A stretch of 25,649 nt of DNA from an uncultured Pseudorhodobacter sp. (GTDB taxonomy: Bacteria > Pseudomonadota > Alphaproteobacteria > Rhodobacterales > Rhodobacteraceae), in assembly GCA_937910975.1 (NCBI GenBank), contig CALEMZ010000162.1, positions 1 to 25,649 on the forward strand, given 5' to 3'. The notes beneath the pieces are model-generated. The model worked only from the letters and a program-made list of their open reading frames with translations. It was not told the origin of the DNA and did no database searches. The position numbers were made by a program, and so were the translations under genes. How positions within the stretch are numbered: position 1 is the stretch's first letter; the number at the start of each line of letters is the position of its first letter. Of this stretch, positions 22,057 to 25,649 are shown piece by piece.

Positions 22057-23163
22057 ATGTCGTTCTTCAAGAAACTTCGCGACAAGATGTTCCGTTCTTC
22101 GGATAAAATCGCAGATGGGCTCGATGCCTTGGTCGCGGGTGATGATGCAGGCAATTCTCAACTAGATGCGCCGGTTTCAACGCCCTTGGCCAAAGAAGAG
22201 CCTGCCGTAAAAACCGCGCCCTCCACGCCCACGCCCATGCCTGCCTCAACCGCCCAGATCGTGGTGGATGAGCCTGCTGCGAAACCCGGCATCCTTGGCC
22301 GCCTTATCGGCCGCCAACCCGCCGAGGCGAAGCGGGAATTCGATGATGCCATGCTCGAAAGCCTTGAAGAGCTGTTGATTGAGGCGGATATGGGGGTGGA
22401 AACTGCCCTGCGTGTTACCGCCAACATCGCTGAGGGGCGCATGGGCAAACGTGTCAGCGCGGCCGAGATCAAGCAGGCCTTGGCAGCAGAGGTGACGCGG
22501 ATCATGGAGCCCGTGGCAAAGCCCATGCCGATTTACGCCAAGCGCCCGCAGGTGGTGTTGGTCGTGGGCGTCAACGGTTCGGGCAAAACTACAACGATCG
22601 GCAAGCTGGCCAGCCAGTTCAAAGCGGCGGGCAAAACAGTGGTGATTGCTGCGGGCGATACATTTCGCGCCGCGGCGGTGGAGCAGTTGCAGATATGGGG
22701 CCAGCGCGCGGGCGTGCCGGTGCTGACCGCGCCCGAAGGCTCTGACCCAGCCAGTCTTGCCTTTGACGCCATGACGAAGGCGCAGGAAAGCGGCGCCGAT
22801 TTGCTGATGATCGACACGGCCGGTCGCTTGCAAAACCGCGCCGATCTGATGGAAGAGTTGACCAAGATTGTCCGCGTGATCCGCAAGAAAGACCCTGAGG
22901 CGCCGCATAACACCCTCTTGGTTTTGGACGCTACCACCGGCCAGAACGCCATCAATCAGGTCGAGATTTTCCGCAAACTTGCCGATGTTTCCGGCCTCGT
23001 CATGACCAAGCTTGATGGCACCGCCAAAGGCGGGGTTCTGGTCGCGCTCGCCGATAAGTTTGGCCTGCCGATTCACGCAATCGGGGTGGGCGAGCAGATT
23101 GATGATCTTGCCCCCTTCGACCCTGAGGAGTTCGCAGCCGCTCTCGTCGGCCTCGATAAATGA
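22057..23163 (+). CDS. ftsY: Signal recognition particle receptor FtsY
   Basis: 368 aa. GTPase that docks SRP-ribosome complexes at the inner membrane. A short N-terminal A domain (MSFFKKLRDKMF, then a Pro/Ala-rich stretch to about residue 75) precedes the helical N domain (about 90-155) and the G domain with GVNGSGKTTT (171-180), DTFRAAAVEQL (201-211), DTAGR and TKLDGTAKGG. The ATG at 22057 is preferred over an in-frame GTG at 22024 because homologues begin with the MSFFKKL type of amphipathic segment and GGGGG lies upstream. The next gene, a DMT transporter, starts 64 bases on. Confidence 0.97.
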   Translation: MSFFKKLRDKMFRSSDKIADGLDALVAGDDAGNSQLDAPVSTPLAKEEPAVKTAPSTPTPMPASTAQIVVDEPAAKPGILGRLIGRQPAEAKREFDDAMLESLEELLIEADMGVETALRVTANIAEGRMGKRVSAAEIKQALAAEVTRIMEPVAKPMPIYAKRPQVVLVVGVNGSGKTTTIGKLASQFKAAGKTVVIAAGDTFRAAAVEQLQIWGQRAGVPVLTAPEGSDPASLAFDAMTKAQESGADLLMIDTAGRLQNRADLMEELTKIVRVIRKKDPEAPHNTLLVLDATTGQNAINQVEIFRKLADVSGLVMTKLDGTAKGGVLVALADKFGLPIHAIGVGEQIDDLAPFDPEEFAAALVGLDK

Positions 23164-23168
23164 GCGGC

Positions 23169-23219
23169 CTTTCATCTATTCAAAAATATCCCGGGGGGTG
23201 CGGGGGGCTGGCCCCCCGC
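23169..23219 (+). repeat. 3'-end element, copy 2, with a strong GC hairpin before the DMT gene
   Basis: TTCATCT (23171-23177), five bases, AAAATA (23183-23188): same core and spacing as at 1893-1910. It is followed by a perfect 8-bp hairpin GCGGGGGG (23200-23207) with CCCCCCGC (23212-23219) and a CTGG loop. The hairpin ends eight bases before the DMT transporter ATG. On the minus strand hairpin and A/T-rich part come in the order of an intrinsic terminator, but no minus-strand gene ends here. Confidence 0.55.
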
Positions 23220-23227
23220 CGCAACGG

Positions 23228-24127
23228 ATGAGCGATTGGATACGGTCGCTCGAAGGCACTCCCTCTGGTCATGATCTTGCGCTTGCCTTGGCGCTATTGG
23301 CGGCGGTTTTGCATGCGCTGTTCGGGGCGCTGCAAAAGGGTAAGCATGATCCTTGGATGTCGCGCTCGGCGATTGACATCTGTTATGGGCTGATTGCGGT
23401 CCCTTTCGCGCTGTTTGTGGTGCCATGGCCCGAGCCGCATATGTGGCTGATTTTTGCGGGCGCGCTGGTGATCCATGCGGGCTATAAGTATTTGCAGGCG
23501 ATGACCTATAGCCGGGGGGCTTATACGGTGGTCTATCCTGTGGTGCGCGGCACGGGGCCGCTTTTTGCGGTACTGGGCGCAGGGCTGTGGTTTGACGAGC
23601 ATTTTAGCGCGGGCCAATGGCTGGGCTTGGCCACATTGCTGGCGGGCATTTTCGGGCTGGCGGCTTATAACCTACGTTATGTGGTCGTGGCGCGTGAGAC
23701 ACTGGTGCAGGCATTGGGCTTGGCGGTAGCGACGGGGTTCTTTGTAGCGCTATACACGACCTATGATGCTTACGGGATCCGTGCGACCTATGATCCCTTC
23801 ACCTTCCTTGCGTGGTTTTTCATGCTCGACGGTTTTTTCATGCCCATCGTGATGCGGCGGGAGTTGCGGGCCTTGACCCGTGAAGCAGCGCTGCCCTTGT
23901 TTCGGCGCGGTATTTTGGGGGCTTTTGTTGCATTTTTCAGTTTTGGTTCCATCTTGATGGCAACCCGACTGGGTAACGTGGGTGAGGCGGCGGTGCTGCG
24001 CGAAACTTCGACCGTGTTTGCGGCATTGATCGGTTGGTTGATACTGAAGGAACGGGTAACAAGGGTGCAACTGGGGCTGATGGCCCTGATCGCGGTCGGG
24101 GCCGTGATTGTGCAAGCGATGGGATAG
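23228..24127 (+). CDS. DMT-superfamily (EamA-like) transporter
   Basis: 299 aa with about ten hydrophobic segments in two homologous halves, as in EamA permeases; the first half has GYKYLQAMTYSRGAYTVVYP and the second ILMATRLGNVGEAAVLRETS, matching positions of the repeat. The substrate is unknown; relatives export amino acids or metabolites. The ATG at 23228 gives a normal start before the first helix; no Shine-Dalgarno is seen, only the GC hairpin directly upstream. The gene ends three bases before the next start, so the two are translationally coupled. Confidence 0.88.
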   Translation: MSDWIRSLEGTPSGHDLALALALLAAVLHALFGALQKGKHDPWMSRSAIDICYGLIAVPFALFVVPWPEPHMWLIFAGALVIHAGYKYLQAMTYSRGAYTVVYPVVRGTGPLFAVLGAGLWFDEHFSAGQWLGLATLLAGIFGLAAYNLRYVVVARETLVQALGLAVATGFFVALYTTYDAYGIRATYDPFTFLAWFFMLDGFFMPIVMRRELRALTREAALPLFRRGILGAFVAFFSFGSILMATRLGNVGEAAVLRETSTVFAALIGWLILKERVTRVQLGLMALIAVGAVIVQAMG

Positions 24128-24130
24128 GCG

Positions 24131-24739
24131 ATGGCCGAGAAGAAAATCAGTGGTGGATTGAAGCTTTTGCTGGAACTGGGGCCGGTGGCTGCGTTTTTCA
24201 TTGGCTATGTGATGCTGAAAGACAATATTTTTACCTTTGGCGGGACCGAGTATGACGGCTTTATCGTGGTCACGGCGGCCTTTGTTCCGTTGCTGCTGCT
24301 ATCGACCGGGATTTTATGGGCGCTGACGGGTGTTCTTTCGAAAATGCAGATCATGACCGTGATCTTGGTTGTGGTTTTCGGGGGGCTTTCGGTCTGGCTG
24401 AATGATGAGCGGTTTTTCAAGATGAAGCCGACGATCATCTATGCGCTGTTTGCGGGGATATTGGGCTTTGGGCTGGTGCGGGGCGAATCCTATCTTAAGG
24501 CCGTGATGGGGGAGGCCTTGCCGATGGAGCGCGAGGGATGGATGATCCTGACGCGGCGGCTCACGCTGTTTTTTGTAGTGCTCGCGGTGATGAATGAGGT
24601 GGTTTGGCGCGGATTCTCGACCGAGACTTGGGTGAGTTTTAAGACCTTCGGGCTAACGGCTGCCATGTTTTTGTTCTTCATGACCCAAAGCCGGGTTTTC
24701 GCGAAATTTGGAATTGAGCAGCCCAAGGATGGTGTGTGA
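24131..24739 (+). CDS. YciB/IspZ-family inner-membrane protein (septation protein A)
   Basis: 202 aa with about five to six membrane segments. The family (YciB, also called IspZ or septation protein A) is linked to cell-envelope synthesis and septum formation in enterics and Shigella; its exact activity is not settled. Marks: LLLELGPVAAFFIGY (12-26), ERFFKMKPTIIYALFAGIL in the middle, and WMILTRRLTLFFVVLAVMNEVVW. It follows the DMT gene with a three-base gap, with GGGATAGG as ribosome binding site, and is closed by an intrinsic terminator 69 bases later. Confidence 0.92.
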   Translation: MAEKKISGGLKLLLELGPVAAFFIGYVMLKDNIFTFGGTEYDGFIVVTAAFVPLLLLSTGILWALTGVLSKMQIMTVILVVVFGGLSVWLNDERFFKMKPTIIYALFAGILGFGLVRGESYLKAVMGEALPMEREGWMILTRRLTLFFVVLAVMNEVVWRGFSTETWVSFKTFGLTAAMFLFFMTQSRVFAKFGIEQPKDGV

Positions 24740-24807
24740 CGCGCGTGCGCAATTTTGTGACTCGTTGAAATAAAACAATAATCAGATTTTAGGGAACTTG
24801 ATTTTAG

Positions 24808-24828
24808 CGCCCGCCCGCGGGCGTTTTT
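24808..24828 (+). terminator. Intrinsic terminator of the ftsY-DMT-yciB run
   Basis: CGCCCG (24808-24813) pairs with CGGGCG (24818-24823) around a CCCG loop and is followed at once by five T. This is the clearest Rho-independent terminator in the window. The rest of the 24740-24968 gap shows nothing else I can name. Confidence 0.8.
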
Positions 24829-24968
24829 GCCTGTTCTGGCGCTCGGACATGCCCGTCAGAAGCTACCCTCTTCGCGGATATTTTCTTTGCAGGCGCTGCT
24901 TTTACGCCCAAGTGCTGCCCGATTTCGATGACAGATAAGCTGCAACCGAATGATAATGGGAGATGGCC

Positions 24969-25601
24969 ATGGATGGGCGCATCTGGCTGACGTTGCGGAT
25001 ATTCGTGGCGCTGTTTGAGAAGATACCAATGATCGAAGCGCGGATAATGCTGCCCTCAGCGGTGTTGCTGATTGCCTTTCCGGTGCTGAACGCGCTTTGG
25101 CCCGATGCGCCAGAGTTTGCCTTTGGGGTCGCTTTCGTCCTGTGCCAGGTGGCAAGGTTCTCGCTGCGCTGGCGCGCGCAATTCGCGCGGGAGGCGCGGC
25201 GGGATGGCCCTTGGGCCGGGCGTAAACGGCTGGTCGGGGCGCTACTGATACCTGGCGCGGTGCTTATTGTCGCGCAACACCCAACGTTTTGTCAGCATGT
25301 GCCTTCGGTAATCAGCGTGGGCTTTGTGTTGCTTTTTGCTGTGGATGCGCTTGATCGCAGCTATTCCACCGCGCGGGCCTATTGGCCGGGGCAGGAGTTT
25401 ACGCCTTATGCGCGGGAGTTGACGCTGGCGCTTCTGGTGCTGCATCTGAGCTATATCTTGCTCAATGAAACCATGATCAAAGCAGTGCCTCTGACCGGCT
25501 GGCTGGTGTTTTATGCGCTGATGCCCCTGTTGCATCATGTGCTGTTGACGGCGGTGTTCCGGACGGTGTTCTGGCTAACACCAGCGCCGGGGCATCGCTA
25601 G
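24969..25601 (+). CDS. Multi-pass membrane protein, function unknown
   Basis: 210 aa from the ATG at 24969, which has GGGAG six bases upstream; the ATG at 24963 overlaps that site, and one at 25029 (IEARIMLPSAVLLI) is also possible. Four to five hydrophobic segments are visible (about residues 28-45, 50-62, 91-122 and 147-205), with a basic loop between (SLRWRAQFAREARRDGPWAGRKR). It has its own transcription unit after the terminator. I do not recognise the family. Composition matches its neighbours, so it is probably an ordinary lineage-specific gene. The 48 bases after its stop show no feature. Confidence 0.7.
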   Translation: MDGRIWLTLRIFVALFEKIPMIEARIMLPSAVLLIAFPVLNALWPDAPEFAFGVAFVLCQVARFSLRWRAQFAREARRDGPWAGRKRLVGALLIPGAVLIVAQHPTFCQHVPSVISVGFVLLFAVDALDRSYSTARAYWPGQEFTPYARELTLALLVLHLSYILLNETMIKAVPLTGWLVFYALMPLLHHVLLTAVFRTVFWLTPAPGHR

Positions 25602-25649
25602 GCTCCAGACCCATTAATTTGCTTGAGGCTTTGATGCCTGCATGATTCA

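Noticed and set aside
23169..23219. G-quadruplex in the G-rich leader of the DMT gene
   Set aside because: Only two separate G6 tracts are present, and the perfect hairpin explains the sequence better.
1..25649. Mobile elements, CRISPR arrays, tRNA genes or a defence island
   Set aside because: No transposase, integrase, repeat-spacer array, tRNA-like clover leaf, toxin-antitoxin or nuclease-helicase cluster was seen. Gene content and composition are uniform chromosomal.

Overview
This is a gene-dense, high-GC window with no RNA genes, CRISPR arrays, insertion sequences or phage genes visible. Gene content and local order (lysC-ptsP with an Ntr-type enzyme I, divergent purD/xseA, ftsY followed by a DMT transporter and a YciB/IspZ-like gene, an LhgO-type oxidase, a TAXI-type TRAP transporter, an AlkB hydroxylase) point to an alphaproteobacterium of the order Rhodobacterales (roseobacter/Rhodobacteraceae). 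That placement is inferred from gene families and style, not from a marker phylogeny.

Left part (1-5100). A metallo-beta-lactamase-fold hydrolase, cut by the window edge, is followed by an FAD-linked oxidase of the D-2-hydroxyglutarate/D-lactate dehydrogenase family. Convergent to these is the two-gene methylthioadenosine salvage unit mtnP-apt: the phosphorylase frees adenine and apt turns it into AMP. Divergent from mtnP lie a GNAT acetyltransferase, probably starting at TTG, and an EcsC-family protein.

Central minus-strand run (5082-18010). Read in transcription order it is purD, lysC, ptsP, a TAXI TRAP binding protein, a fused TRAP permease, a DUF1850 protein, lhgO (L-2-hydroxyglutarate oxidase), a DctB-type sensor kinase and a DctD-type response regulator. 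The permease/DUF1850, lhgO/dctB and dctB/dctD junctions are all 4-base ATGA overlaps. Together the last six genes look like a dicarboxylate uptake, oxidation and sensing locus, perhaps for C5 acids such as 2-hydroxyglutarate or 2-oxoglutarate. The dctD reading frame is broken at a nine-C homopolymer, and its sigma-54 contact loop is also degenerate.

Right part (18083-25649). xseA is divergent from purD. Next come a small secreted four-cysteine protein and an AlkB-type membrane hydroxylase (minus strand), then a plus-strand series: a YhhN-family lysoplasmalogenase, ftsY, a DMT-superfamily transporter, a YciB/IspZ membrane protein ending at a good intrinsic terminator, and an unrecognised multi-pass membrane protein.

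Most of the window is ordinary chromosomal gene content. The parts most worth a second look are the TAXI/lhgO/dctBD locus with its broken regulator, a 3'-end sequence element seen twice with identical spacing, and a strong hairpin at the start of the DMT transporter.
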